A stretch of DNA of 64,000 nt, from assembly GCA_000226015.1 (NCBI GenBank), contig JH152817.1, positions 201,551-265,550 on the forward strand. The letters run 5' to 3'. Within the stretch, counting starts at the first letter, position 1. Each line of letters starts with the position of its first letter. Of the stretch, positions 1 to 12,600 are shown piece by piece. The stretch comes from Mnemiopsis leidyi (lineage: Eukaryota > Ctenophora > Tentaculata > Lobata > Bolinopsidae). The notes under the pieces are model-generated. The model was not told the origin of the DNA and did not search any database. It was given only the letters and a program-made list of their open reading frames with translations. The translations under genes were made by a program, and so were the position numbers.

Positions 1-2600
1 TCTCCTTGGTGCAAACTTCCTCTCGGTCCTATTAGTATTTTATTATTAGGTATGATGTATTGAACGATTGTATCAATTAGCTATGACAATAAGTACTAAA
101 ATAGGCGTTTTATATAGGTAATAGGTGCGATAAAGGTTATATCAAATTTAGTTATATTTTATTTGTTTTAATTCACTTGTAAAGGCAGATGAATAGTTAA
201 AGGAAAATGTAACTTGTTAAGGTGTACCGTATTTTCATATTTTGTATAGCTGATTCAGTTAATTGTTCAGATTACTGAACATTTGGCTGGATTACTGAAC
301 ATTTGGCTGTAGTGTTATTAAATGTCAACTTTAATTAATTAATTAAAAGGTTTTTCTTAATTACAACTGAACTACTAAATAGTAATAAATACATTACTTA
401 GACTTACATCCTTAACTTATTTTAGAAACTTAACGTGGAAGCGTCGAATGTCAAAATCTACTCAAAATAGATACACTTTGTTTCACCACTAGTGTCAGTG
501 TCCCAGCATATAGGGCATACGAAAGCTTAAAAGCGTGTACGTCCTTTCGCCAGCTAATCCAATACTGTCACTGCACTATCAGAGTATCAGGTGTTCAGTG
601 TGCATAGTAACGAATTGAAACTCATTATTAAACTTAAGCAGGCCGCAATGGCGATGGCTGGAAGCATGATCTTTGATAGCATCACAATTTATAACTTAAT
701 CATTATTACTATTATCCATAATTTGAATCGAATTTGAACTTTATGTGACGTAACAGAGTTAGAATATATTTTATAAATTGATTGTGGCGATAAATAAAAT
801 ATTTTTGTGTTTCTCTAAAATTTTTGTGTTTCTCTTCAGACAGTTTTATAAAGATTTTACCACAATTTTTGTTTTCATTTACCAGTTTTATAGAATTTCT
901 TTGTTTTTAATCAGAGTAAACACAAAACACCTTTTTTACATAGGGATAATTATGTATTGAATGTAATTTTATTTTATAGCTAGACGTTGCTTAGTCCTGC
1001 TGTAGTGAAGTTAACGGGCGATGAAATGCGTGAGAGCGCGTGATGGCCGCGACAGTAGGTTATCAACCTACAATAGTGAAGTGGTAGCTTCTGGAGCCGT
1101 GTTGCTTGTTACAAGCCAGACTTGTGTCTGGCTGTAGGCTAACGTACTTACTCAGCCTAGCATTTATGACATGAGTTCAATCTTAACAACATCGCCAGTC
1201 AGATGTGGTGCTTGGACTGGCCGCGAGAATGGCATAGCTGATAGCCCTGCCATTCTTTAGCAAACCAGGGGGTCAGAGCCAGCTGGTAGCATTGTACCAC
1301 TATCACTCACCTCTCAAATCATAAGGTTTGCATCTACCTGAAGTGAATGTGGAGGTTCTTAGTCGGACCAAAAGTGAGTGGCAGAGTCCCCGAAAGGCAG
1401 GCTTGTAAGTGAATGCAATAATCTGATATCTATACCTCTAGGTTCAGTTTTCAGCTCACAACACTCCTAAAATGGATTTTTTCATCAAGCTTAGTTTATT
1501 CAACTTCCCAGTTTCAGGTAACCCTGGTGAACGTTCCAGGGATGCTGCCTGTAACAGCTGGTTAATGAAGCCATCTTCCTCAGCCCAACAGATGTGGGAG
1601 CACTGTTGTTGGTGGTTTACCCAGATGTTTTGGTATCTCTCCTTCCTAATTATTTGATTTTGCATTGTTGCTGATGTGCAGTGGCCTAACAACCACCCCG
1701 CACTCCGCTAGCGGGGGGCAACAGAAAAATGACATCCTCCAACACTCCAATGACACTCAAATATCTGATACCACACACACCGTTTATACAGTGACAGGCT
1801 GAGATGGGCTTTCCTGAGGGTCCCTTGTTATCTCAGCTGACACTTACCAAAAGACTCTCAAGAGGAGAATGATCAGTTTGCTAATTGCACTGCCTGGCTG
1901 TTGTTCTTGGGATGGTAATGTCTTATTTGCTAACAATGTCCTAACTGCAATGGCAGAAAATGCTGACAGGGGGTTGCTATGGAGTGCTCATTGGCATAAC
2001 TTGACACCTCTTCCACGGTGGCACCCCTAAGTTGGGAGCGCATGGACTGTCTCTAAAATGACAGAGAAAACAAAACATGATTCTGTCACATGCTCACTGT
2101 ACGAGGGACCTGGTCAGTTTAAAACTGTCTGGGATGAGACATGAAAATGTACATGATGCTAGCATGGAGCTCTTATTACTTGGTTTTGTGCATTTATAAA
2201 TAAATATACATAGATTTTTCTGCTTAAGAAACATTTCTGGAGTGTGCTATAATTTCTACACAATATTCCAGAATATGATCACAGCCACAGATATAAGATG
2301 TTAGTCCATCTAGAGCAGAGGGCACAGTTTTTTCTACCTGCTTTAACACAAACAAAAAATACTATGCACATACTTCACATATGATATTTTTTCCCCTTTT
2401 TCCTTATACTTAAAATTGGACCTTGATTCTTGTTTCAACTAACGAATCTTTCTATAGGACTACTAATGAGGAACTTATTTCGAATGTACTATAGACCCTC
2501 TGTAAAGATGTTAATCTCTTATTTTTGTACAGCAACTTGTTTTGTCTGACTGCCTCTGGGAAATCAAAATATCAGTTATATTTTAATGTTCTTATATATT
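1..2600. other. Upstream non-coding region, partly repeat-like
   Basis: No gene is supported here. The first kilobase is AT-rich and holds a 20-bp direct duplication at 270-309. From about 1000 to 2150 the GC content rises and the text looks like a dispersed repeat or structured RNA-like element. It has short perfect stems: a 7-bp stem around 1124-1141 and an 8-bp stem with arms near 1228 and 1249. A GC-rich stem lies near 1697-1717. Open frames of 61 and 78 codons at 1456-1692 overlap on opposite strands and match no family I know, so they are not called as genes. Confidence 0.5.
270..309. repeat. 20-bp direct duplication
   Basis: Two adjacent copies of ATTACTGAACATTTGGCTG plus one base. 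Confidence 0.9.
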
Positions 2601-2611
2601 CTTTATCTCAG
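2601..2611 (+). promoter_or_regulatory. 3' splice acceptor just before the YJU2 start
   Basis: A pyrimidine-rich CTTTATCTCAG ends 10 nt before the YJU2 ATG. It could be the acceptor of a 5'UTR intron or a spliced-leader trans-splice site. No donor is obvious upstream. The same arrangement at the next gene makes trans-splicing worth considering. Confidence 0.5.
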
Positions 2612-2621
2612 GAATTGAACA

Positions 2622-3617
2622 ATGGCAGATCGAAAAGTCCTCAACAAATATTATCCACCTGACTTTGATCCTACAAAACTTCCTCGCCTTAGAGTCAATC
2701 CTGTCAAAACATTCGTTGTGCGTATCATGGCACCATTTAATATGAGGTGTAATACTTGTGGAGAGTACATCTATAAGGGAAAGAAGTTCAACTCCAAAAA
2801 AGAGGATGTATTGGACATGGACTATTTGGGACTCAAAATCTTCAGGTTCTTCATAAAATGCACCAGGTGCTTAGCAGAAATAAGTTTTCGAACTGACCCA
2901 GAAAATACAGATTATGTTTGTGAGCAAGGTGCAACTAGAAACTTCCAAGCTCATGATTTTGCTGAGCAGGAAGAAAAAAGGCTTGCAAAACAAGAAGCTG
3001 AAGATGAGGCCAATCCCATGAAAGCACTTGAAAAAAGAACCAAAGAGTCAAAAAATGAAATGGATATCATGGATGCTTTAGAAGAGCTGAAAGACTTTAA
3101 TGCTCGTCGTGCCAATACTGACATAGACTCAATGTTAGAAACGGTGACCAGTAAGAAAACTCCAGAGGAATTGGCTGATGAGGAGGATGCAAGGATTGCC
3201 AGGGAAATGTTTGAACAGAAGAGAAAGGAAGTGAAACGAATAGAAAGTGAGCCATGTGCAGCTGAATCAGATGACTTGGATGTCATTTCAAATTTCTCCC
3301 TCAAAAATGCCACAGAAAAAACTACCATAGCACCAGTAAGTTCTTCCACCAAAAAAGCAAGAAAATTAAGTGGACTCGTTGTGAAGAAGAATAAAAAACC
3401 GAAAAAGGAATCAGATTCATCAAGGGAAAATGTGTCAATTCCCTTAGCTGATACCAGTCAGAAAGACATACCAAATACAATATTATCAAACAAAACAGTG
3501 ATACAAGAGCCTAAGCCAGAAGCCCCATCCCAATCAACGTTTAAATCTTTAGAATCATCTTCTCTTGGAACAGGAAAATTGTTACTTGCAGATTATAGTT
3601 GTAGTGATTCAGATTGA
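2622..3617 (+). CDS. YJU2: YJU2 splicing factor homologue (CCDC94 family)
   Basis: Intact, intronless 331-residue frame. YJU2 is a step-one splicing factor: it joins the spliceosome with the Prp19 complex and promotes branching, in the nucleus. Seen in the sequence: the family N-terminus [14 protein letters not shown]; four zinc-ligand cysteines in two CxxC pairs, C43/C46 ([16 protein letters not shown]) and C80/C83 (KCTRCLAE); the signature DPENTDY; and GATRNFQAH near residue 110. A charged helical region follows (about 115-215), then a Lys/Ser-rich disordered tail ending in an acidic SCSDSD. Length matches the human protein (about 320). The ATG at 2622 gives the conserved N-terminus [11 protein letters not shown], so the start is secure. 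It is followed 524 bp later by NSMAF on the same strand. The 133-codon frame on the other strand (2951-3352) is a shadow. Confidence 0.97.
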   Translation: MADRKVLNKYYPPDFDPTKLPRLRVNPVKTFVVRIMAPFNMRCNTCGEYIYKGKKFNSKKEDVLDMDYLGLKIFRFFIKCTRCLAEISFRTDPENTDYVCEQGATRNFQAHDFAEQEEKRLAKQEAEDEANPMKALEKRTKESKNEMDIMDALEELKDFNARRANTDIDSMLETVTSKKTPEELADEEDARIAREMFEQKRKEVKRIESEPCAAESDDLDVISNFSLKNATEKTTIAPVSSSTKKARKLSGLVVKKNKKPKKESDSSRENVSIPLADTSQKDIPNTILSNKTVIQEPKPEAPSQSTFKSLESSSLGTGKLLLADYSCSDSD

Positions 3618-4038
3618 AATGTTTTTACTTACTTGTTAGGATGAATGTATCATCAATCAAGGCAAATTTCGGAAACTATGCTGCATCGTGTCCTTGTTTG
3701 CAACATTATGATTATTAAGTTAAAGGAAGTTTGTCAATCTAGCTTAATGATACATAATGTTTGGACAAATCTACAGTATTGAACTTTACACAGCAGAACA
3801 CCTAGGTTATTCTGACAGCAAATTACTAGGTAACACCGTTACAGCCTTGTCTTATTTCAAAGTAACTGTAAACTAAATCATAAGATAAATGATTATTGGG
3901 TATATTGAGTATTGACTGTTTAATATATGTTTGTTATCTCTGAATGCAATAGCATACAATTTTAATCCATGCTGTTTCTAAAATTTATCACTGAAACTTA
4001 GAAGTTAGATGCATATCAATTGGTTATTTCCCTAAAGC

Positions 4039-4044
4039 AATAAA
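4039..4044 (+). terminator. Poly(A) signal of YJU2
   Basis: AATAAA about 420 bp after the YJU2 stop and only 97 bp before the NSMAF start codon. The mRNA end of one gene therefore almost touches the acceptor of the next. Confidence 0.65.
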
Positions 4045-4117
4045 ATGCATCCGTATCCATATAATTTATGACTTTTTTCCGAAATTGCGGTTAATGATTG
4101 TGATGAATAATTTAAAA

Positions 4118-4127
4118 ATTCATTCAG
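4118..4127 (+). promoter_or_regulatory. 3' splice acceptor just before the NSMAF start
   Basis: ATTCATTCAG lies 13 nt before the NSMAF ATG and 83 bp downstream of the YJU2 AATAAA. The spacing poly(A) signal, about 100 bp, acceptor, ATG is that of trans-spliced downstream genes in operons. An ordinary 5'UTR intron is the alternative. Confidence 0.45.
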
Positions 4128-4140
4128 GTAGGCCAGCAAA

Positions 4141-7078
4141 ATGTTTTCGGGTGTCAATGACCAGCGGTTTTCCTTGAGAATGCTAGAACCAAATGAATAC
4201 TATTTTGATGACTACTCGGTAGACTTTTATCCTAAGGGAATGGACAATGCATCCCACGACAATTTCCAGGTTGTTCATGGAACTCTTAAGGTCTGTTCGA
4301 GGTCTATTGTTTTTGTCCCTTCCAACGGATATGATCCTTTGATTAGAGTCAAGCAGAGGGATATCACTGACATAAAGCTGTATTCTCCCTCAGACACATC
4401 ACATCTGAAAACTAGGAAGGTTTGTTGTGCTACATGGTTTGTATAGGACTACAGATTAAGGTCCTTTCAATTTTGCCTCAAATATTGACTTAGCTGGAAT
4501 AAAGTAAAACAAACTGCTTAATGTATTTATAATTGTAGTTGCCATAATTATTTTTGCATTCTCACCAGACACGAACTAGCTACATTCCCCTTAAATTTTT
4601 ACTAAAAGTGCATGAAATTAATCTAATAATTTGTACTTTCAGATCGAGGGGGAGACATTTACTTTCACTGCATCACAACACTCAACAATACAAAACTCGA
4701 TATCCCCCAACAAAACACATCGGGACAGCAAAGTCTTTGCATTCAGTCTGCTCTATGTATCAGGGGACAAAGTCATTCCCTTCCTCCAACAACTAAACCG
4801 AGCATCCCAACTACATCACATGGAACACCAGACCATGATAGCCATGATTGCGCACCATCGGCAGTCTCTGTACCCCTTCAAGTCCATGTTTTTTGATGAT
4901 CTGTACGAGAGAGAATGTGGTAACTTTGTTGTCGACATGGTGGAACCTCTGGTTAACCTCCCGGGGAGAATTGTCGTGTCGGAAAGTAAGCTGTACTTCC
5001 ATCCCTTTAACAACGCGTTCAGCGTCGCAGACATTTTAAAGTGGAAGTTGGAGTGCATAACTCAGGTTAATTGCAGGACGTATATTTTGCAGGATGTCGG
5101 GTTGGAAGTATTTGTGAAGGACAACACTTCCGTCAGTAATTATCTCTTTGTCCTGGAGTCGGAAAAGTCGAGAAATGAACTTAATCAGTTTCTGCTGGAC
5201 CACTGCAAGGCTAACTTGGAAGATTCTAGTCCGTCAAACATGACGTTGAAATGGCAGAACGGAGTGATCTCCAACTACGAGTACCTTATGTATGTTAACA
5301 ACATTGCAGATCGTACCCTGAACAATCTCTCCCAATATCCCGTTTATCCCTGGATATTTACCGACTACACAAGCAGCAGTATCGACATAGGGGACTCTGA
5401 AATATACCGAGACTTGACAAAACCTATCGGAGCTCTGACTCCAAATCGTTTAAAACGGATTCTAGACCGGTACAAGGACATGCCTGAACCTAGGTTCATG
5501 TTCGGTTCCCACTACTCTACACCGGGCTACGTAACCTACTATCTGATGAGGAGTCAGCCCGATCTCATGCTCTGTCTGATGGGAGGTAAGTTTGATCATC
5601 CTGATCGGGTCTTCGCCGGGATTGCCGAGTCGTGGAACAATGTTCTGGAGAACAGCGCCGACTTTAAGGAGCTTATACCTCAGTTTTACAATGGAGACGG
5701 TTCCTTCTTGGAGAACAGGATGAAGATAAACTTTGGTAAGAGACAAAACGGAGCTGTTGTTGATCATGTTGCGTTGCCTCCTTGGGCATCCAGCCCTAAA
5801 GACTTTGTCGCGAAAATGAGGGCTGGTTTGGAGAGTGATTACGTCTCGTCTAACTTGCACCACTGGATCGACCTGATATTCGGGTACAAGCAGCGGGGAG
5901 AGTTCGCTGAAAAGAGTCACAATGTGTTTCACAACCTGTGTTATCCGGGATCAGTCGACCTCAACTCCATCATTGATCCAAACGAGAAAAACTCGGTTGT
6001 TACTCAGATTTTAGAGTTCGGCCAAGTTCCACAGCAGGTATTTACTAAACCTCACCCGGAACGCAGGATGGCAGCTCCTTACCCAACCCTGACGGTCATC
6101 AATAGTAACTCTAACGTGGAGGAAGAAATTCCCGATAAACTAGAGTCAGATACGGTGAATATGAACAGAAGATTGTCAGCGGTGGGCACAACATTAGATA
6201 AGTTCACTTTGTCAGAGAGAGTACAGGTTAAAGAACACGTGACTTTCTTCATCGAGTGTAGTGAAACTCAGAGTATGTACGTGGGAACTACCTCAGGAAT
6301 GCTGTACACGTACCGGCTACCAGCTATGAAGTACGCGTACAGCGCTATCGTCAGTAACGTGTCCCTGCTGTGCGCCATGGACCTGGGGACCTCCCTCTGT
6401 GTGGGTTCCTCGGACGGAAAGTGTTACTTCCTCTCCAAACAGCAAGGTAACGTCTACCTCGCATTTCCCGCTCACTACGACACTGTTTCCGATGTTACCT
6501 TCGATAGGAACCTCGTGTTTACGTCCTCCTGGGACTCCTCAGTAAAAGTCTGGGACGTGGTCAAGGGAGCGGGAGGTCGGGTGAAAACACTGAGACTCTT
6601 CTCCGAGATTGACCACGAAGACAGAGTTCAGAGTATTGGGGTTAGAGACGCTGTGTTGGTGTCTTGTGTCGAACCTGCTCACATTGTAATCTGGGACTGG
6701 GACGCCATGGAAGTCCTCCACAACCTGGACTTCTCACATCACGACATCACACAGGTTACGATCTGGAACAATAAGATAGTCTTGCTGGGTGTATCTATCG
6801 TCTATCTTGATATTGTAACGTTTGCGGAGGAGTTCTCCAAAAGGTTCGACGCTCCAATAACCTCACATCAGATGTTACATGACAGTAACGCGGTGGTTGT
6901 AGCGGAGAGTTCGGGGAAGGTAACACTGTTTGATATGGTGGAGGGTGTTGCCAAGGGAGAGTTTTCTTCAGGACAATCCGACCTTACCGCCGCTCACTAT
7001 TTGACATTGTGTGAGGGGGTTTTGTTGGTCGGTAATCAGTCTAAATACTTCGCTGTCTACAGAAATAGTGATAGTTGA
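4141..7078 (+). CDS. NSMAF: NSMAF/FAN homologue (GRAM-BEACH-WD40 protein)
   Basis: Two exons, 4141-4419 and 4643-7078, joined in phase 0 across a 223-bp GT-AG intron, give a complete 904-residue protein (human about 917). FAN couples the TNF receptor p55 to neutral sphingomyelinase and sits on cytosolic membranes. Exon 1 aligns with the FAN N-terminus (FSLRMLEPNEYYFDDYS; HGTLKVCSRSIVF). A GRAM/PH-like region follows (MVEPLVNLPGRIVVSESKLY). The BEACH domain spans about residues 293-570, with NIADRTLNNLSQYPVYPWIF, FGSHYSTPGYV, FKELIPQFY, LPPWASSP, WIDLIFGYKQRG and QILEFGQVPQQVF. The rest, about 600-904, forms WD40 blades, clearest at TSSWDSSVKVWDV. The start is chosen because exon 1 continues the conserved N-terminus without an upstream in-frame alternative. 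Frames on either strand inside exon 2 are shadows. An almost intronless large gene is unusual for this family. Confidence 0.97.
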
Positions 7079-7529
7079 TGAATATTGAGGTTTTTTATTC
7101 TGTACCTGATAAATTGTTTTCTGGTCTGGTCTTATTTTTCTGATGAGCTAAGATTTTTGGTTAAGTTTGGGCTCAGAGCTGTAATTTGTAAATATTAGGT
7201 ATTAAAAATAGTATGTAGACTCGAAGCGGTGGGATTAGTTTTTTTTCGTAGCACATGTTAGTTTGTTGTTAATTATATCGACCTTTAAGTCTTCATCAGG
7301 TTCGATTTGTAACATTGGTTTAGAAAGAAATTGTAACATTGGTTTAGAAAATATTTAAAAACCTCTGTTAAAACCGTGTAATGGCTATGGCATCAAGTAT
7401 TTGAACTTCAGTTTTGTAGTGAGTTGAATTTATCAGATTTGTGGGTTAAAATAGATATGAGAATTGTTTGATTAATTTAAACTGTTTTTGATGGATATGA
7501 CTGGACTATTGTTAGAGCTTGAAATACAA

Positions 7530-7535
7530 AATAAA
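7530..7535 (+). terminator. Poly(A) signal of NSMAF
   Basis: AATAAA about 450 bp after the NSMAF stop, in AT-rich 3'UTR-like sequence. Confidence 0.6.
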
Positions 7536-8932
7536 GCACTTTTTAGTCCTTCATAAAGTTCATCTTGTAAGTTGTAGCCGAAACCTTAGTTCACCGCCGC
7601 TACCAGAACTCTCTAATTTCTATTGCTCAGATTTCTTGTATAGTTTCTTCATTTTACCTTGTTTCTACCAGCAGTCCAGTTTTAATGCTGAATGAATGAC
7701 ATTTCGTTTTATACTTAAAGAAAATATATATTTTTGATGGAGTTGATCTCCCTGATATAAATTATTGAATTGTAAGGCAAGAATGATTTTTGTTCTGATT
7801 TTTGGCAAGAACTAAACATTTGATATTTAATTACTTTGTGGTCTTACCACTGCGTCTCTAATTTTCACGTAACATTCTAGTTACCATAAAAAATTCAATG
7901 GGGCACTGTCTAAGAGTCGCATATCGCAATCAATGAGTTGCAGTCACAGGATAAAGAAAATTTCCCCTTACTTTTTTATATTCTAGTTACGATCGATATA
8001 AACGATAATGCTGAAGACATCGACTAATGCGTATATTGTATAGTGTACATACCAATCTTGTATAGTGTACATACCAATCTAATGATACATGTGTACATAA
8101 GAAGCATTCATAGAAGTGCTGGGAATACTATTTCTTCCTACTTTGCTATTTGTGGTGTACTGCGTGGTAATGTGATTTGCTATGTATACACTCTGTAAGA
8201 TAGGCATGACTCTATTCTCATCACTCATCATGTATTACAGCGACATGAAGTAGTACAAGGAAACTGAGCAGATGTACTAAATTTCTATCCCGGTAAGGAC
8301 GCTATCAGTACTTATATTTCAATCGAACATCGGATAAAATCTAAAGCCTCACATCACTTCATAGTCGGATGACAAAGCCTCTATCCTAGGGAAGCCTATA
8401 TCATCTAATAATTTAAATCTAAAAAAGAGAGTGAAGCTCTATTTGTAAAATTTTGACCTAATTGACAGGTATTACTTGGAATCATGTACTCGAGAAATAA
8501 AAAGGCATACAACGAGTACTATTTAGAGCCCGATATTGTGTTCCAAGGTGGCTTAACGGTACAAGATGTTACACTTGATTTCTTGATTTGATCACTGTAG
8601 CCCCTCAATAATTCCTGTGTGACCCTTGGAATCATTACACTCTTAAACTGATTATTCTACATAACTACGTGTCTGTTTGTCCTTCTGATTTTCACTGTCG
8701 GAGTTCTTGTTACAATGTTACTCATGTCATGGACTCTGAATATTAGTTCTCATCATTTCTAGGTCAGTATCAGTAGTACTATTAGGGACCCCTGCCTCCG
8801 GGCGGTAAATTAAACTCCTTTTTATTTCATTTTTCTCTTATCTATCCCTTTCAGCTTTTTCTTCTTCCCTCGGCCCGGTATTTCGGCTTGTTAATCTCTT
8901 CTGTAGGCATTTCCCTTTCTCCCCTATATTCT

Positions 8933-9060
8933 TGTTTGTACACTAAACTGGGAATTCTTCTCAATCTTCCTGTTTGTAAACTAAACTGGGTATTCTTCTC
9001 AATCATCCTGTTTGTAAACTAAACTGGGTATTCTTCACAATCTTCCTGTTTGTACTGGGT
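8933..9060. repeat. 38-bp tandem repeat, about 3.3 copies
   Basis: TGTTTGTA starts at 8933, 8971, 9009 and 9047, exactly 38 bp apart, with few substitutions between units. The 98-codon frame crossing it on - has no recognisable content. Confidence 0.9.
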
Positions 9061-9612
9061 ACGCTAAACGCCAGCCTATAATTTCTCTTCTTATTCCCCA
9101 AACAATATAATATAATCAGTGATGACATCGCTAGGATGCTGAGGAAGTAATGATATTGTCGGCTAATGACATTGCAGTGATTTATTTGATGTATGATGTC
9201 AGTAGTGGCAGGAATATTAGGTTTTAGGGTCCTGTGTGTGAATTTATGTGATTTGTAACTAGGTGCTGTGAATATGACATCTCCATAAGTACACATCATA
9301 CATCGTGTATATTGACATTACACACAATACATATTCAGATATTGACATTACACACGAATATAAATGACATGCTCGGTTAATAATAAACATCGCTTGCTAA
9401 TTGATTATGAGCATCTTGTAAACCTGGCATTTAAAGAAGAAGAGCAATGGCGGCCTTCAAGCGATCAACATATATAATCAGAGTTGCACCACCAATAGCA
9501 CATTGCATGTCATGATTACTCAGAGCGGACCGTGTACACTTGAACCACACACACTCTCTCTCTATCTCGCTCTCTCTCTATCTCGCTCTAACCACATCTC
9601 TTTCTCCCTCAG

Positions 9613-12600
9613 TTCCCGAGGAATGTGTCCAAGTACCTACCTACAGTGAGTTGGAACCCCACCAGCCCATGTCCGCTAAACAGATACACGTCTCTGCCGC
9701 GCCGTACCCGCTTTTCTCGCGCTTCAAACCTCGTCTCTCGGAATGTCTCAGTGCCTTTCATTGCTTACCGTATTTCATCCAAGTGAGTTGTTCAGTTGTT
9801 CGTGTCGGTATGTAGAATAGAGATAAACTGTTAACCTGGCCGCCTAAAACACTCTTGTGTAATACGATCTCAGTACATTGGTTAATATAACACGTTATAA
9901 CACTATACTGTCATAAGTCATGGTTATATTGCTGGGCAACCAGGTAAATACATGCTAACTATATATATATAAATACATTGTACACTGTGTATTGTATTGT
10001 ATAACCTACTTTACATCTAATAAATATATCCTATATTTCAGTATCTAGAGTACTGTAAAAGTATACGATTACTGCACTTCCTGTTTGCATGTGACTCATT
10101 CCGAGAAGTGGCCAACAAGGATCTCCCCAACTCTGGGTTCTCCTATCCCAACAGTCCCACTCAGTCCATCAAGTCTAGTCTCCAGAGTGACGCGCTCGAC
10201 ATCTACGTCAAGTTTATCTCCATGAACGCGCCTCATCCCATCATTCTACCCGAAAACATTAGGATCAGCGTAGAAAATCAGATATCGACAGAAGATGGCA
10301 GTATTGACTTCCGGTGTTTTGACGGAGCAGTAACTCACGTTCGGCATGTTTTGGAAGAATCTTTTATCCCAAAATTCCACAAATCTTCCTACTGTGCGGC
10401 GTACCAACTCGACGTTCTGCGCAAAGACGTCTGTCTAGCGGACATCATCCTCTGTCAAGACAGTATAACACACTTCATGGAATTTCTAGAACAGAAGGGC
10501 CACGAGAATCACGCCCTATTCTGGGTATCGGTAGAAGCATTTCAGGAACATTTGCGGAGGAGTGGGACGCGGGGAGGGTGCAAGATGGAGGATGTGGGGG
10601 ATGACGCGATAGCGCTCTACGATACTTACCTCTCTTTACAGGTTAAAATACAATACTTACCTCTATTTACAGGTAAAAATAGGATACCTACCTAATTTTG
10701 TATCGTGTTTTGTAGCAAAAAGTTCCAAAATATTCTAATGTTTTTGCTCAATATCCTAAAACCTATTTGTTGAATATCCTAAAACTTTTGTTGAAATTTC
10801 ACTTCTCAAAAAGGTGGTACCTCAGGCGAGAAAACCAGTAAACTACGGACGTATAATTCGTGGTATAGTGGAAAGCAGCATATGTCCAGATGATGGTATC
10901 ATCACTCCTGATGCCTTCTTGATAGCTCAGCAGTACTGCTATCATTACATGGATAAGGTAACGTTTACACATCCACGAAAATCTGTCTTTTTTATTGGCA
11001 ATAAGTACATTTATAGCTGTTGCGCCTAACTCTGCGAAAAGTGCTATGATTGAACGATATCGGCCTTTGTTTTCAAGTATGCATTGACGTATTTCAACAT
11101 GCATGGTGCACGCAGCCTGATATTGACCATATAATAAGTATACTCCTCTACATTTCTGCTGGAAACTGTCCTAATTCTATTAAACACAAACACTTGTCCC
11201 TTCTTGCCGCCTGACCCAACTTATTTAAGTGTCAACTTTCAGTTCTTCTTCGAGGCTTATACTAAGAGCGACCAGTTGAAAAGGTACAGAAAGGAACTCA
11301 CCGAGCAGTTGGATTCTCGGAGAAAAGAGGAATTCAACATTAAGAGCAATTCAAATGGTTTGTACTCGATTTTTGATGTGAGGTTAATTGATTATTTAAG
11401 TTTCTGCATGATCCTCACAGTTAACATTAAATCCCTAATGGGTTGATATGTCCTGTGCCAGACAAGTAGATTTACATAAGCTCGGAGAACAGATCTCGCC
11501 TCTGTATTATAAATTCCGTGCTAATGGATTCTCTCCTCTCACGCAAGTCACGGCGGACATATTAAATCGCCGGAAGAAAACGACATTTTTCATCGACGTA
11601 CTGGAACGCGCGAAGAAATTTAAGATTCCGTGAATTTTCAATGCCTTAAATTTTGATGCGCGTCGTTTTCGTACGTACGTGCGTTATCGGATTAGTAGCA
11701 AGCTTCTACAAAAAGTAGTAAGTTCGGGGTAGCCTATATCAGAAAACGCCTAAACCTAATGCTTCTGCAGACTCGCACTAGTGCAAGTAAGTAGGTATAT
11801 AAATCACGGTAGTCATACAGAGAAGTTGCTTTAGCGGCATCAGTTTGTACAGCTCCCCATTCAACCCCCACACGATTTCTCGAGCATTCGGCTGGGTGGA
11901 CCGTGAGGCTGTATAGATCCTATAGAATCCTTAGCTGAGTCGCTCACCCCACGACTAGGCAGCACTGGGTTCGAACTAGCAACCTAACGATTACAAAACT
12001 GACATTCTAACCAACTGCGCTATCTAGCCGTTATTATTGTTAAGCCAAGGAAATTCCAAACCTGCTCTGGGGCATAACCTGCGGTTTCTCGCCAGCACTT
12101 ACTCTCCAGCACTGACTAAGTACTGGTCCAATTAAGTCAATCTACATTTAATTATCTTACTAAAGTTCGTAATTGTACTTTCGGAGAACTAGATCTCTCA
12201 TTTAAGTTGAATGCCAAAACATTGTTTCACTTTTTGACCAGTGGACAAATAAAATACAGATTGAAACGTTTGTTGATCAAAATAGGAATACTATGTCCAA
12301 ACTCGAACTTTCTGCAGTGGTTGTAAACAAAATTGGAGCTGTATAAGATCCCACCCCGATCCCACTTAGTAGCTGTATAAGATCCCACTTCTATAGTGAT
12401 CCCGAAGTGCTGAAGTACGTGACCAACATAGCTGCTGTACTGCATTAACAATTGCGTGGATATCCCGTCTTGTATTTTCATTTTTAACGCCTGGAGGTGC
12501 CAAGTGCCCACTTCTATGGGTCGTCACGTCAGTCCCTGCATGTTCGTTGATAAAACCGGGAAAAGGGGTTAGGACTTATGGTCGGAGCCTGGAACCGCTA

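Larger units (their letters stand above)
7079..9612. other. 3'UTR of NSMAF and intergenic DNA before AKAP10
   Basis: No gene is seen. It holds small tandem duplications (24-bp unit at about 7307-7354; 22-bp unit at about 8035-8080), the 38-bp repeat listed separately, and a (CT/CA)-rich pyrimidine tract at 9545-9611 that runs into the first AKAP10 acceptor. Confidence 0.6.

Noticed and set aside
2951-3352. 133-codon Ser/Ala-rich frame opposite YJU2
   Set aside because: Exact shadow of the conserved YJU2 coding strand; composition follows from its Lys/Glu-rich codons.
9447-9515. ATG with MAAFKRSTY as a possible first AKAP10 exon
   Set aside because: No donor of the right phase before its stop; ATG 9669 explains the data more simply.
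9540-9668. Upstream start for AKAP10 at about 9540
   Set aside because: The stretch is a CT-rich polypyrimidine tract ending in an acceptor at 9612, so the codons before it are intronic or UTR.
11448-11633. 61-codon + frame in an AKAP10 intron
   Set aside because: Exons on either side join in phase without it, and it has no matching acceptor and donor.
11958-12029. Functional tRNA-Thr gene
   Set aside because: Acceptor and anticodon stems mispair and the element continues into a SINE-like body.
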